Source: Parasutterella secunda (GTDB lineage Bacteria; Pseudomonadota; Gammaproteobacteria; Burkholderiales; Burkholderiaceae_F). Taken from it: a DNA stretch of 64,000 nt. This document shows, in pieces, positions 18,152-26,121 of the stretch (within the stretch, counting starts at the first letter, position 1; each line of letters starts with the position of its first letter). The notes below the pieces were generated by a model, which did no database searches, was not told the DNA's origin, and saw only the letters and a program-made list of their open reading frames with translations. The stretch lies in the NCBI RefSeq assembly GCF_016901835.1, contig NZ_JACJKX010000014.1, positions 1 to 64,000 of the forward strand, written 5' to 3'. The translations under genes were made by a program, and so were the position numbers.

Positions 18152-19402
18152 TTAAATTAAACCGTGCTTCTGGTTAAATTTCTTTAAAGACTCGCGCGTT
18201 AAGTGACCGTCAGTCAAAATTCCGTCATTTTCAAACCGTTCATAGACTTGGAAAATATCTTTATCGCCTCTGCCGGATAAGTTGACAATAAATTTTTGCT
18301 CCCGCTGCGGATGCGCTTTAGCTAATTTAATGGCGTAAGCCAACGCGTGAGAGCTTTCAAGCGCAGGAATAATGCCTTCTTCAAGACTTAAGAGCATAAA
18401 GGCCTGCAGGGCTTCGGTGTCCGTCGCTCCTACATATTGAGCTCTGCCGATTGACTGAAGGTAGCAGTGCTGAGGCCCGACAGAAGGAAAATCAAGACCT
18501 GCGGCAATGGAATAGGACTCTTCAATTTCTCCTTTGTCATTGACCATATTTAACGCATTAGCGCCGAAAAACACTCCCTCGGTTCCGGTTTGTAAAACGC
18601 AGCCGTGTTTGCCGCTTGATATGCCGTAACCGGCAGGTTCCACCCCGATTAATCGAACACTCTTTTCTTCGATAAAGTCATTAAACAGCCCGATTGCGTT
18701 TGAACCTCCTCCCACACAGGCAATGACAGCGTCAGGCAAAACTTTTTCTGCGGCCAGAAACTGTTTTTTCGCCTCTTCGCCAATGACCTTCTGAAATTCC
18801 CTCACAATAGTCGGGAAAGGATGGGGACCGGCTGCAGTGCCCAAAAGATAGTGAGTCGTACCGACGTTTTCAATCCAATCGTTCATCGCCGCTTCACAGG
18901 CTTCTTTAAGAGTCCCGGAACCTTCGGTCACAGCCACGACTTTTGCTCCCATCAATTCCATTCTGAAAACATTGGGTTTTTGTCTTTCAACGTCTTTGGC
19001 TCCCATATACACCGTACAGTCAAAACCCATCAATGCGCAGGCCAGAGCCGTCGCAACTCCGTGCTGCCCAGCGCCGGTCTCAGCAATAATGCGTTTTTTG
19101 CCCATGCGACGCGCCAAAAGCGCCTGCCCCAAAACCTGATTGGTTTTATGAGCTCCACCGTGCAACAAGTCTTCACGCTTCAGATAAATTTTTGTTCGCG
19201 TTCCGCGCGTCAAATTCCTGCACAAAGTCAGCGGCGTAGGACGACCCGCATACTGCGTTAAAAGTTCGTGAAGTTCAGCATTAAAAGCAGGATCGTTTTG
19301 AGCCTGACAAAAGGCCTCTTCAAGCTCTTTTAGCGCAGGCACAAGCGCCTCAGGCACATATTGACCACCGAACTGACCGAAGAAAGGATTTAATTGAGAC
19401 AT
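18152..19402 (-). CDS. trpB: Tryptophan synthase beta subunit, stand-alone
   Basis: This 416-residue TrpB has the PLP lysine in HGGAHKTNQ (Lys86), the catalytic loop [12 protein letters not shown], the phosphate-binding GGGSNAIG and the C-terminal NLSGRGDKD. It makes L-tryptophan from L-serine and indole in the cytoplasm. No trpA or other trp gene lies next to it: the gene upstream is an aldo/keto reductase and downstream is the subtilase in convergent orientation. The start follows GAGGAG at 7 nt. Expression is under a complete trp attenuator (leader peptide at 19529-19576, terminator at 19461-19493). A solitary TrpB under tryptophan control suggests salvage of external indole, unless trpA is elsewhere. 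Confidence 0.97.
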   Translation of the reverse strand: MSQLNPFFGQFGGQYVPEALVPALKELEEAFCQAQNDPAFNAELHELLTQYAGRPTPLTLCRNLTRGTRTKIYLKREDLLHGGAHKTNQVLGQALLARRMGKKRIIAETGAGQHGVATALACALMGFDCTVYMGAKDVERQKPNVFRMELMGAKVVAVTEGSGTLKEACEAAMNDWIENVGTTHYLLGTAAGPHPFPTIVREFQKVIGEEAKKQFLAAEKVLPDAVIACVGGGSNAIGLFNDFIEEKSVRLIGVEPAGYGISSGKHGCVLQTGTEGVFFGANALNMVNDKGEIEESYSIAAGLDFPSVGPQHCYLQSIGRAQYVGATDTEALQAFMLLSLEEGIIPALESSHALAYAIKLAKAHPQREQKFIVNLSGRGDKDIFQVYERFENDGILTDGHLTRESLKKFNQKHGLI

Positions 19403-19460
19403 AAGTCGCTCCTCAATATTGCCTTAATTGAGCGGACTTATACGGAGAGAATGAAAGGCT

Positions 19461-19493
19461 GAAAATAAACCCGCATCAATGAAGGCGGGTTTA
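19461..19493 (-). terminator. Attenuator terminator (segments 3 and 4) before trpB
   Basis: On the minus strand TAAACCCGC (19493-19485) pairs with GCGGGTTTA (19474-19466), a perfect 9-bp stem followed by TTTTC. Segment 3 (ACCCGC) can instead pair with segment 2 (GCGGGT within 19527-19518), giving an antiterminator. Confidence 0.9.
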
Positions 19494-19517
19494 TGAAAAA
19501 TCGTACGAACAACCTCA

Positions 19518-19539
19518 GGCACCCGCTTTTAGGAGTGCC
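19518..19539 (-). promoter_or_regulatory. trp leader segments 1 and 2 (pause hairpin / antiterminator arm)
   Basis: Minus strand GGCACTCC (19539-19532), overlapping the last Trp codon, pairs with GGGTGCC in AGCGGGTGCC (19527-19518), a 7-bp hairpin with one wobble. When the ribosome stalls on the Trp codons segment 1 is covered and segment 2 is free to pair with segment 3. Confidence 0.85.
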
Positions 19540-19576
19540 ACCACCAAGAAAGTGAAGGTTGGAAGTAAACAATCAT
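19529..19576 (-). CDS. trpL: trp operon leader peptide with three consecutive Trp codons
   Basis: The 15-codon frame on the minus strand reads M-I-V-Y-F-Q-P-S-L-S-W-W-W-H-S then TAA, with TGG TGG TGG at 19546-19538. It is placed exactly as in classic attenuators: Trp codons at the start of segment 1, stop codon between segments 1 and 2, terminator about 40 nt on, and then trpB. Its Shine-Dalgarno is weak (TTGAAAAC upstream), which is common for leaders. Its function is to sense charged tRNA-Trp through ribosome stalling. Confidence 0.93.
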   Translation of the reverse strand: MIVYFQPSLSWWWHS

Positions 19577-19604
19577 GAATAAAGTTTTCAATAAAAACGA
19601 GATG

Positions 19605-19632
19605 AGTTTATCACACAGGAGTTCTTTTTCAA
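19605..19632 (-). promoter_or_regulatory. Candidate promoter of trpL-trpB
   Basis: Minus strand TTGAAA (19632-19627), 16 bp, TAAACT (19610-19605). Predicted start is about 20 nt before the trpL ATG. No TrpR-type operator is seen over it. Confidence 0.55.
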
Positions 19633-19651
19633 ATTGCCGTCTAGTCAAAAA

Positions 19652-20458
19652 TCAGTACCAGTCGTGCTTTTCATGCCGATCCAGTAGAGCTATTTGTCTC
19701 ATTTCCTCATCAGTTAATGAAAAATCAAATAGCACAATATTTTCTCTGATGTGCTCAGGACTGACAGAACCTGGAATCACGGCCACGTCTCGCTGCAAAT
19801 GCCAGCGAAGCACAATCTGGGCTACAGATTTCCCATGATTGCGGGCAATTTCCGATAGTGTTAGATTCCCAAAAAGTTTGGCAGCGTGCCCGCGGCCACC
19901 AAAGGGATACCAACTCTGAACTTGTATACCCAAGTTCTGGATATGTTCAACAACGGATTGATCTTGGTAAAGCGGATGGATTTCGTTTTGAATCAGGACG
20001 GGAGAAACGTCTACTTGCGGCAAAAAGCGGTTACATTCGCGAACGTAATAGCACGAAATGCCGGCCGCACGAACCCGGCCATTTTCTATCGCCTTTTCAA
20101 TTGCCCGATAGGCCTTCACGTCATTGCCAGCAGGATGGTGCAACATCAAAATGTCAATATAGTCCAGATCGAGTTTTCGCAAAGCCAGATCAATTGCCTC
20201 TTCGGCCTTCTCATACTGATCAGGGTAGAGCTTTGTCTGAATGAGAATCTTATCTCGAGGTACGCCGGAGTCTTTCACAGCACGTCCTACCTCTCGTTCA
20301 TTGTCGTAAAAGGATGCGGTATCAATGAGTTGATAGCCCGATTCAATTGCCGTGCGCACAGACTCGATACACTGCGTACCTCTCAGCGCCCACGTCCCTA
20401 ATCCCACCATAGGCAAAACAAAACCGCAGGCTAATTTTTTCTTTGGAGTAACTGCCAT
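19652..20458 (-). CDS. Aldo/keto reductase
   Basis: The 268-residue TIM-barrel oxidoreductase has the AKR tetrad: Asp in LIDTAS, Tyr in FYDNE, Lys in IQTKLYPDQ and His in LMLHHPAG. NADPH-site residues are at the end (VIPGSVSPEHIRENIVLFDFS). Such enzymes (2,5-diketo-gluconate reductase/YvgN group) reduce a wide range of aldehydes and ketones; the substrate is not predictable. The start at 20458 (MAVTPKKK) is preferred because GGGAAAGAG precedes it; an ATG four codons upstream has no ribosome site. It lies between the cystine-type ABC genes and trpL on the same strand, each with its own terminator or promoter. Confidence 0.88.
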   Translation of the reverse strand: MAVTPKKKLACGFVLPMVGLGTWALRGTQCIESVRTAIESGYQLIDTASFYDNEREVGRAVKDSGVPRDKILIQTKLYPDQYEKAEEAIDLALRKLDLDYIDILMLHHPAGNDVKAYRAIEKAIENGRVRAAGISCYYVRECNRFLPQVDVSPVLIQNEIHPLYQDQSVVEHIQNLGIQVQSWYPFGGRGHAAKLFGNLTLSEIARNHGKSVAQIVLRWHLQRDVAVIPGSVSPEHIRENIVLFDFSLTDEEMRQIALLDRHEKHDWY

Positions 20459-20472
20459 ACTCTTTCCCATTG

Positions 20473-20504
20473 AAAAATGAGCGCCCGATTGAAGCGCCCA
20501 TTTT
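20473..20504 (-). terminator. Intrinsic terminator of the cystine-type ABC operon
   Basis: Minus strand ATGGGCGC / GCGCTCAT (8 bp, one mismatch) flanked by A- and T-runs lies 8 nt after the binding-protein stop. Confidence 0.6.
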
Positions 20505-20511
20505 GCTTGAT

Positions 20512-21345
20512 CTACTTTTTGGAAATATCCGTCCCGAAAAATTGTTGGGATAGCTTCGAGAGTTCTCCTGACTGATGCAACTCGGCCAGTGCTTTGTTGA
20601 TTTCCTGTCTCAACTTTTCCGTGCCCTCTTTTTTCAAAGGAATGCCCACAGAAGTCATCTCGTCTGAGACAGCGGCAATTTTTACCTCTGCAGTCGGATG
20701 CACACGCTTGTAGTCATAGAAAACAACCTCAGCATTGAGAGTCGCATCAATTCTGCCGCTCAACAGCAACTCAAAGGTTTGATTCAAATCGTCCACTCCG
20801 GTGACTTTAGCTCCGTAACGTTCGGCTACTTCAGCGTACGTACTCGAAATCGTGTTGGCGGTCACTTTGCCTTTGAGATCCTGCATGGATTGAATCGCTG
20901 TGTCGGATGTTCGGGTAACAACAACCGTTTTGTTGTAGGCATAAGGCTCCGTGAAGCTGAAGGCTTTTTCTCTCTCCGGTGTGATATCCACGCCGTTGAT
21001 CATGATGTCGTAGCGCCCCGAAGAGATCCCTGCGAGCAACCCGTCCCATTTACCTTCGACAAACTGAGGCTTCACACCGAGGTGCTTGGCAATGAGTCGT
21101 CCCAATTCAATGTCGTAGCCTGTTAAATTGCCCTTTTCATCGTGAAAAGTCCAAGGTGACCAGGTCCCTTCTGTCGCAATCACTATGGTTCCCTTAGCCC
21201 GAATCTGATCCAAGAGATCCTGAGAGGAAGAAGTTGCAGCAGGAGTTGTGTCTGCACTGCTTTTATCCCCGCAACCGCTCAAGCCCACACAAGCACCGAC
21301 AATAGCCGCAGCCAGAGAAATCTGAAAAACTCGACGATTAAGCAT
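20512..21345 (-). CDS. Amino-acid (cystine-like) ABC transporter lipoprotein binding subunit
   Basis: The 277-residue protein has a lipoprotein signal (hydrophobic core, lipobox LSGC with Cys at about 25, then a Ser/Thr/Ala-rich linker). The family 3 SBP fold follows: GTWSPWTFHDEKGNLTGYDI, KWDGLLAGISSGRYDIM, VDITPEREKAFSFTEPY and an Arg-Thr ligand contact. The pattern agrees with L-cystine-binding proteins (TcyA/FliY type), and the operon order permease-ATPase-SBP is usual for that group, but ligand identity is inference. It is the last gene of the three. Confidence 0.85.
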   Translation of the reverse strand: MLNRRVFQISLAAAIVGACVGLSGCGDKSSADTTPAATSSSQDLLDQIRAKGTIVIATEGTWSPWTFHDEKGNLTGYDIELGRLIAKHLGVKPQFVEGKWDGLLAGISSGRYDIMINGVDITPEREKAFSFTEPYAYNKTVVVTRTSDTAIQSMQDLKGKVTANTISSTYAEVAERYGAKVTGVDDLNQTFELLLSGRIDATLNAEVVFYDYKRVHPTAEVKIAAVSDEMTSVGIPLKKEGTEKLRQEINKALAELHQSGELSKLSQQFFGTDISKK

Positions 21346-21373
21346 TATTGTTCCCTTCTTTTTTCAAAATAAT

Positions 21374-22111
21374 TTAAGAGTCCTGCGCCGTACGTAGAAA
21401 AGCCTTTGAGCGCGAATCTTTGGGCGAATTAAAAAATTCTTTCGCGGGTCCCATCTCGACCATCTGCCCCTGATCCATAAAACAGACTTTGTTGGAAACG
21501 TTTTTGGCAAATCCCATCTCATGGGTGACAACCAACATGGTCATCCCATCATCGGCAAGCTCCCGCATCAAAGACAAAATCCCTTGCGTCAGTTCCGGGT
21601 CCAGAGCCGAAGTCGGCTCGTCAAAATAGATGATTTCAGGCTCAACGGCGAGCGCTCGCGCAATGGCTACTCGCTGCTGTTGACCGCCCGAGAGCTCTGA
21701 AGGGTAATAGGTTTCTCGTTCAGCCAAACCGACACGATTTAACAATCTGCGTCCGATTTCTGTGGCTTTATCCTTAGCCATTCCACGTCCGATTACCAAC
21801 CCTTCGGTCACATTTTCCAGTGCTGTTTTGTTAAAAAACAGGTTGTAATTTTGGAAAACAAACGCCGTTTTTTTACGAATGTTCAATACGTCTTTGCGAT
21901 GCATGCGGGACATGTCAAAAGTTTGCCCATCAAAAACCATTTCTCCCAAATCAGCGCTTTCCAAAAAATTCATGCAACGCAACAAAGTCGTTTTGCCCGA
22001 CCCACTCGGACCGATAATAGAGATCACATCCCCTTTTTCAATGGTCAGTCCCACCCCTTTGAGTACTCGCACCTCACCAAACGATTTGCGCAGATTTTTT
22101 ACTTCGATCAT
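21374..22111 (-). CDS. Amino-acid (cystine-like) ABC transporter ATPase
   Basis: The 245-residue ABC ATPase has Walker A GPSGSGKTT, signature LSGGQQQR, Walker [14 protein letters not shown] and His switch VVTHEMGFA. The segment FNKTALENVTEGLVIGRGM after the Q-loop is characteristic of the cystine/polar amino-acid (TcyC/TcyN) group. It is 17 bp behind the permease and 28 bp before the binding lipoprotein. Confidence 0.93.
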   Translation of the reverse strand: MIEVKNLRKSFGEVRVLKGVGLTIEKGDVISIIGPSGSGKTTLLRCMNFLESADLGEMVFDGQTFDMSRMHRKDVLNIRKKTAFVFQNYNLFFNKTALENVTEGLVIGRGMAKDKATEIGRRLLNRVGLAERETYYPSELSGGQQQRVAIARALAVEPEIIYFDEPTSALDPELTQGILSLMRELADDGMTMLVVTHEMGFAKNVSNKVCFMDQGQMVEMGPAKEFFNSPKDSRSKAFLRTAQDS

Positions 22112-22128
22112 ATGTCACCTGCTCATTT

Positions 22129-22794
22129 TTAACGTTTGCCGTACCGCTGCAATCGCTTCTCTCCGCTTGTCTGCAGCTTTGTTAAAACGGTGCAGAAAAT
22201 AAGGTATATCAAAGCAACTTCCACATAAAGTAAAAGCGGCTCATAGGTTCTGGCCACGATGCGTTGCGTGGTCATAAACATTTCCGTCACCGTAATGTTG
22301 GCGGCTAGTGATGTGTCCTTGATCATAGAGATCAAGGAATTACCCAAAGTCGGGAAAGCGGTTCTGAAAGCCTGAGGAAGCACAATTCTTCGAATGGTCT
22401 GCCCCCAACTGAGGCCTGCGCAAAGCCCGGCTTCAAGCTGCCCCTTAGGAACGGACTCCAGAGCCGCACGCATTGTTTCCGAACAATAGGCTCCCTCGTT
22501 AATCGAAAACACCACAACAGCTGCTACAAACGGATCAATCAAGATGCCCACATGAGGCAGTCCGTAAAAAACAATGAACAGTTGTACTAAGAGCGGTGTT
22601 CCGCGAATAATCCAGATGTAGAAACGGGCAATTTGGCTCAGTACCGGTACGTTTGCAAATTGAATCAACGCAACGACTACTGCGATAACCAAAGCCAATG
22701 CAAACGAGATGGCTGTAAGAGGAATCGTCACCAAAAGACCGGGTAACAGAATATCCCAAAAAGAGTCGATGAAAAGTTCTAATGCGGCGTTCAC
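22129..22794 (-). CDS. Amino-acid (cystine-like) ABC transporter permease
   Basis: The 221-residue HisM-family permease has [38 protein letters not shown] and the EAA loop LEAGLCAGLSWGQTIRRIVL. It is the first gene of a permease-ATPase-lipoprotein operon. A promoter matching sigma-70 lies about 80 bp upstream. Confidence 0.93.
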   Translation of the reverse strand: MNAALELFIDSFWDILLPGLLVTIPLTAISFALALVIAVVVALIQFANVPVLSQIARFYIWIIRGTPLLVQLFIVFYGLPHVGILIDPFVAAVVVFSINEGAYCSETMRAALESVPKGQLEAGLCAGLSWGQTIRRIVLPQAFRTAFPTLGNSLISMIKDTSLAANITVTEMFMTTQRIVARTYEPLLLYVEVALIYLIFCTVLTKLQTSGEKRLQRYGKR

Positions 22795-22868
22795 TCCAAT
22801 GTCCTCGAGGTACGCTCTTCACAGAGAGCGAAAAACCTTTTCTTTAGTATCGTTTTATCCGATTTCGG

Positions 22869-22898
22869 AGTATAAAAATCGATTTGCCGCAACGTCAA
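22869..22898 (-). promoter_or_regulatory. Sigma-70 promoter of the cystine-type ABC operon
   Basis: Minus strand TTGACG (22898-22893), 18 bp, TATACT (22874-22869), about 70 nt before the permease start. Five of six bases match in each hexamer. Confidence 0.6.
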
Positions 22899-23010
22899 AT
22901 GCTTATTGGCTTGTTTTGCCATACCTTTCCTCTATAGGCAAAAAACAGATTCAAGTAGGCAAGTCTCAAGGGCTCAAGTACAATTGCCCATAGTATTTGG
23001 AGTCCGAATT

Positions 23011-23829
23011 ATGACCTTTATTGAAAAACTCAAAAACCGTTGGACGGAAAGTCAATCTTTGCTTTGTGTGGGTCTCGATCCTGATCTGAACCGTTTCCCT
23101 GAGAGCATTAAAGAAAAAAAGGATTGCTACTACGAATTCTGCACTGCAATTGTGGATGCTACGGCAGCCTACGCCTGTGCTTTTAAGCCCCAAATCGCCT
23201 ACTTTGCCTCTTGCGCTGCCGAAGCTGAACTGAAAGCCATCATTGACTATATTCATCAACACTACCCCACGATCCCTGTCGTTTTGGACTCTAAGCGCGG
23301 CGATATCGGCTCAACGGCTAAACATTACGCCAAAGAAGCCTTCGTTCGTTACGGCGCTGACGCCGTAACACTCTCACCCTACATGGGATTTGACTCCGTG
23401 CAGCCCTATCTTGAATACGAAGATAAAGGCGCTATTTTGCTCTGTCGCACGTCCAACCCCGGAGGCAACGATATTCAAATGCTCCAGGTCAACGGCGAAC
23501 CCATTTACCAACATGTGGCTAAATTGGCTGCCGGTCCCTGGAATTTAAACGGTCAGTTGGGCCTTGTGGTCGGAGCCACTTATCCCAACGAAATTGCAGC
23601 AGTGCGCTCAATTGTCGGCGACTTACCGCTTCTGGTTCCCGGAGTCGGTGCTCAAGGTGGAGACATCAATGCCTGCGTCACATCTGGGGTTACTGCCGAT
23701 AAGACCGGCATGATGATCAACTCCAGCCGTGCCATCCTGTACGCCTCTCAAGGCGAAGACTTTAAGGAAGCCGCCGCACGGGTTGCAAAAGATACTCGTG
23801 ACAAAATTAATGCTGCCAGAGCTCTTTAA
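23011..23829 (+). CDS. pyrF: Orotidine 5'-phosphate decarboxylase
   Basis: The 272-residue enzyme is of the longer (type 2) OMP decarboxylase subgroup. It has the [15 protein letters not shown] start, the catalytic Lys/Asp array in [18 protein letters not shown] (DSKRGDI), and the phosphate-binding end [10 protein letters not shown]. It converts OMP to UMP in the last step of pyrimidine synthesis. The start at 23011 follows GGAG at 8 nt; a longer in-frame extension reaching back to 22906 would cover the promoter region and lacks a ribosome site. Single gene, convergent with the GntR regulator. Confidence 0.95.
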   Translation: MTFIEKLKNRWTESQSLLCVGLDPDLNRFPESIKEKKDCYYEFCTAIVDATAAYACAFKPQIAYFASCAAEAELKAIIDYIHQHYPTIPVVLDSKRGDIGSTAKHYAKEAFVRYGADAVTLSPYMGFDSVQPYLEYEDKGAILLCRTSNPGGNDIQMLQVNGEPIYQHVAKLAAGPWNLNGQLGLVVGATYPNEIAAVRSIVGDLPLLVPGVGAQGGDINACVTSGVTADKTGMMINSSRAILYASQGEDFKEAAARVAKDTRDKINAARAL

Positions 23830-23861
23830 TGAGACTGTGTAGTCAATACAGCTGTAGCTCT

Positions 23862-23926
23862 CATACACTTTTGTGTATGAACGGTTTTAAGTTCCCCCGA
23901 GGGTAGAAGCATTGTTCTTACCCTCG
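23862..23926. terminator. Two hairpins between convergent pyrF and GntR genes
   Basis: CATACAC-TTTT-GTGTATG (23862-23879), then CGAGGGTA / TACCCTCG (23898-23926). The first is followed some bases later by GGTTTT. T-runs are poor, so efficiency is uncertain, but position suggests transcription ends here on both strands. Confidence 0.45.
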
Positions 23927-23934
23927 AAGTACTT

Positions 23935-24690
23935 TTAACTCAGGTCAAAAAATATTTTGGTCACATCCACTCTTCCGCGGTTAATACGATACTCAACCGG
24001 TTCGTGGCCAAATGTCAGCGACACTCTCTCGGTACATAAAGCCTCAAAATTTTCTGGAACTTGTAGTTTGTGGCTTATCTCCTGATCAAGGCATTCGTAA
24101 TGAGCGGAACATTTTTGACTCAGAATGACAACATTGAATTCGCGATCAAAAAACTCATAAAATGACTCCCCTTGACGGAAATTCTTCACAAAAAACTCGC
24201 GAGTAAGAGCACCAAATTTTTCTTTAACCAAATAGCTCTCGTCAATGGAAACCACTTCTTCGATTCCTGTTTTTGTTGTGATCCAATGACGGATCATGTG
24301 AATAAGCTCCTGACCGGGCAACAAATGCAGAGCTTTTGCAATTTTCTCTTCCACATGATTAGTGACCTCAAAAGTCACCAATCTTCCGAATTCCCCTCGT
24401 CTTTGACCGTCTAAATTTCGGTAAATTTGGAAAACATTCCAATAACCTAAATCACGATACGTTCGAACAAAAGTACCCGCGCCTTCCCGCCTGTGCAAAA
24501 TACCGTCGTTGACCAAAGACTCTACAGCTCGTCTTAATGTACCGATGGATACTCCCATTTGTTCAGCCAATACGGGCTCAATCGGAATTTTTTCTCCGGG
24601 CTTCCATTCCCCGCTTTGAATTGTTTTTAACAGTATTTGTCTGACCTGTTGATACAGCGGTTGCCGGTTAACCCGAGTGAGACTTTGCAT
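23935..24690 (-). CDS. GntR-family transcriptional regulator (HutC/UTRA type)
   Basis: The 251-residue protein has an N-terminal winged helix (LYQQVRQILLKTIQSGEWKP, LAEQMGVSIGTLRRAVESLV, ILHRREGAGTFV) and a C-terminal UTRA effector domain (about 85-245). The start at 24690 (MQSLTRV) is chosen because AAAGG lies 7 nt before it; two upstream in-frame ATGs lack ribosome sites. It is divergent from the M20 peptidase-DcuC pair at 24798 and probably regulates it. The UTRA ligand would then be the peptide or dicarboxylate handled by that pair; this is inference. Confidence 0.9.
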   Translation of the reverse strand: MQSLTRVNRQPLYQQVRQILLKTIQSGEWKPGEKIPIEPVLAEQMGVSIGTLRRAVESLVNDGILHRREGAGTFVRTYRDLGYWNVFQIYRNLDGQRRGEFGRLVTFEVTNHVEEKIAKALHLLPGQELIHMIRHWITTKTGIEEVVSIDESYLVKEKFGALTREFFVKNFRQGESFYEFFDREFNVVILSQKCSAHYECLDQEISHKLQVPENFEALCTERVSLTFGHEPVEYRINRGRVDVTKIFFDLS

Positions 24691-24711
24691 AATAGGGCCT
24701 TTAGCATTCAT

Positions 24712-24743
24712 ATAGATGATTAATGATAAATCTTTACATCTAT
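24712..24743. promoter_or_regulatory. Inverted repeat, candidate GntR operator
   Basis: ATAGATG (24712-24718) and CATCTAT (24737-24743) are perfect inverted arms, 18 bp apart, in the gap between the GntR gene and the peptidase gene. Confidence 0.35.
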
Positions 24744-24797
24744 TCACCGATATTAGGAAAAACTAGACTAAGTGCATGACATTTAAGGAGAGTTGTC

Positions 24798-26060
24798 ATG
24801 TCTGTTGAAATTCCTCAATTAAATCCTGAAATTTTGTCCTCCATTGAAGCGCTCAAAGCCTCTCCCAAGATGGCCAAGGCCCTTCAGATTGCTTTTGACG
24901 AGGCTGAACTCGGCATGAAGGAGCAAATTGAATTGTGTGAAATCCCCGCTCCAACCTTTGAGGAAGCCAAGCGAGGCCAAGATATTGTTCGACGCATGAA
25001 GGCGTATGGTTTAACAGACGTAAGCGTTGATGATATCGGCAATGTCATCGGTTTTCGCCCTGGCAAAGGCAACGGCCCGGTTCTTGCTATCGGCGCTCAC
25101 ATGGACACCGTCTTTCCAGCAGGCACAGATGTAACGGTTAAACAAGAAGGTAATCGGTACTTTGCCCCGGGCATCGGCGATAACTGCTCGGGTCTGCGTG
25201 CACTTTTGCAAATTATTCGTTCTTTAAATGAAGCCGATATTCAAACACAAGGCGATATTTACTTCGTTGCAACGGTAGGCGAAGAAGGCCTTGGAGATAT
25301 TCGTGGATCCAAACATTTTGTCGCAACCCATCGCATTGATGGCTTTATTGCAATCGATAATACAGAAATCGGCAGAATCTTAAGAGGAGCCGTGGGTTCT
25401 CATCGGTATCGTGTGACCATTGAAGGGCCCGGCGGACACTCCTACGGCAATTTTGCAGAAGTCGGCAGTGCTATTCATGCAATGTGCATTGCAGGCAATA
25501 TGATTGCTCACCTAAAAACTCCGAAAGATCCGAAGACAACTTTCACAATCGGAACCATCAAAGGCGGTACCAGTGTCAATTCCATTGCTCCGACTTGTAC
25601 GGTTGAAATTGACATGCGAAGTTTAAATAACGAGGCCCTCTTAAAGATTGAATCTGAAATTCTTGCCTGTTTTGATAAAGCCGTCGCCGAAGAAAACGCT
25701 CTTTGGAATATCACCGATCCTGCCAAACAGGTTCACTGGAAAAAAGAAAATATCGGCAACCGTCCGGCCGGTATGCGTCCTGCAGACTGCCCAGTGCTTC
25801 AAGTCTCTCGTTCTGCCCTGGAAGTGCTCGGTCAAAAGCTCACCAATTACGGCGTTTCCTCAACAGACGCCAACGCTCCGGTCAGCATGGGCATTCCGGC
25901 TACATGTCTGTCTTCAGGCGGTATCCAATACAAATGCCATACCGTTAACGAATACTTTGACAAGGTAGATATCCATCTTGGCCCTCAATTATTGATTCTC
26001 ACTGCGGTGGGATTGGTCGGGTGTGAGGGCTTCAAAGCTATTTTGCCTAAGCACGAATAA
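24798..26060 (+). CDS. M20-family metallopeptidase (peptidase T-like)
   Basis: The 420-residue co-catalytic zinc peptidase has the expected ligands: His and Asp in GAHMDTVF, Asp in GIGDNCSG, the general base and next ligand in TVGEEGLGD, and Asp in AIDNTE. The dimerisation/lid domain starts near GPGGHSYGNF. The family removes residues from di- or tripeptides or deacylates amino acids. It is followed after 61 bp by a DcuC transporter on the same strand, so hydrolase and carrier probably form one unit: a substrate giving aspartate, glutamate or another dicarboxylate is a reasonable guess. A good AAGGAG ribosome site is present. Confidence 0.87.
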   Translation: MSVEIPQLNPEILSSIEALKASPKMAKALQIAFDEAELGMKEQIELCEIPAPTFEEAKRGQDIVRRMKAYGLTDVSVDDIGNVIGFRPGKGNGPVLAIGAHMDTVFPAGTDVTVKQEGNRYFAPGIGDNCSGLRALLQIIRSLNEADIQTQGDIYFVATVGEEGLGDIRGSKHFVATHRIDGFIAIDNTEIGRILRGAVGSHRYRVTIEGPGGHSYGNFAEVGSAIHAMCIAGNMIAHLKTPKDPKTTFTIGTIKGGTSVNSIAPTCTVEIDMRSLNNEALLKIESEILACFDKAVAEENALWNITDPAKQVHWKKENIGNRPAGMRPADCPVLQVSRSALEVLGQKLTNYGVSSTDANAPVSMGIPATCLSSGGIQYKCHTVNEYFDKVDIHLGPQLLILTAVGLVGCEGFKAILPKHE

Positions 26061-26121
26061 TCAGACGGGCTGCCTGTCAATCTGAGCTTGGCAGCCCCTT
26101 CTCTCGCTTTCGGAGACAGTC

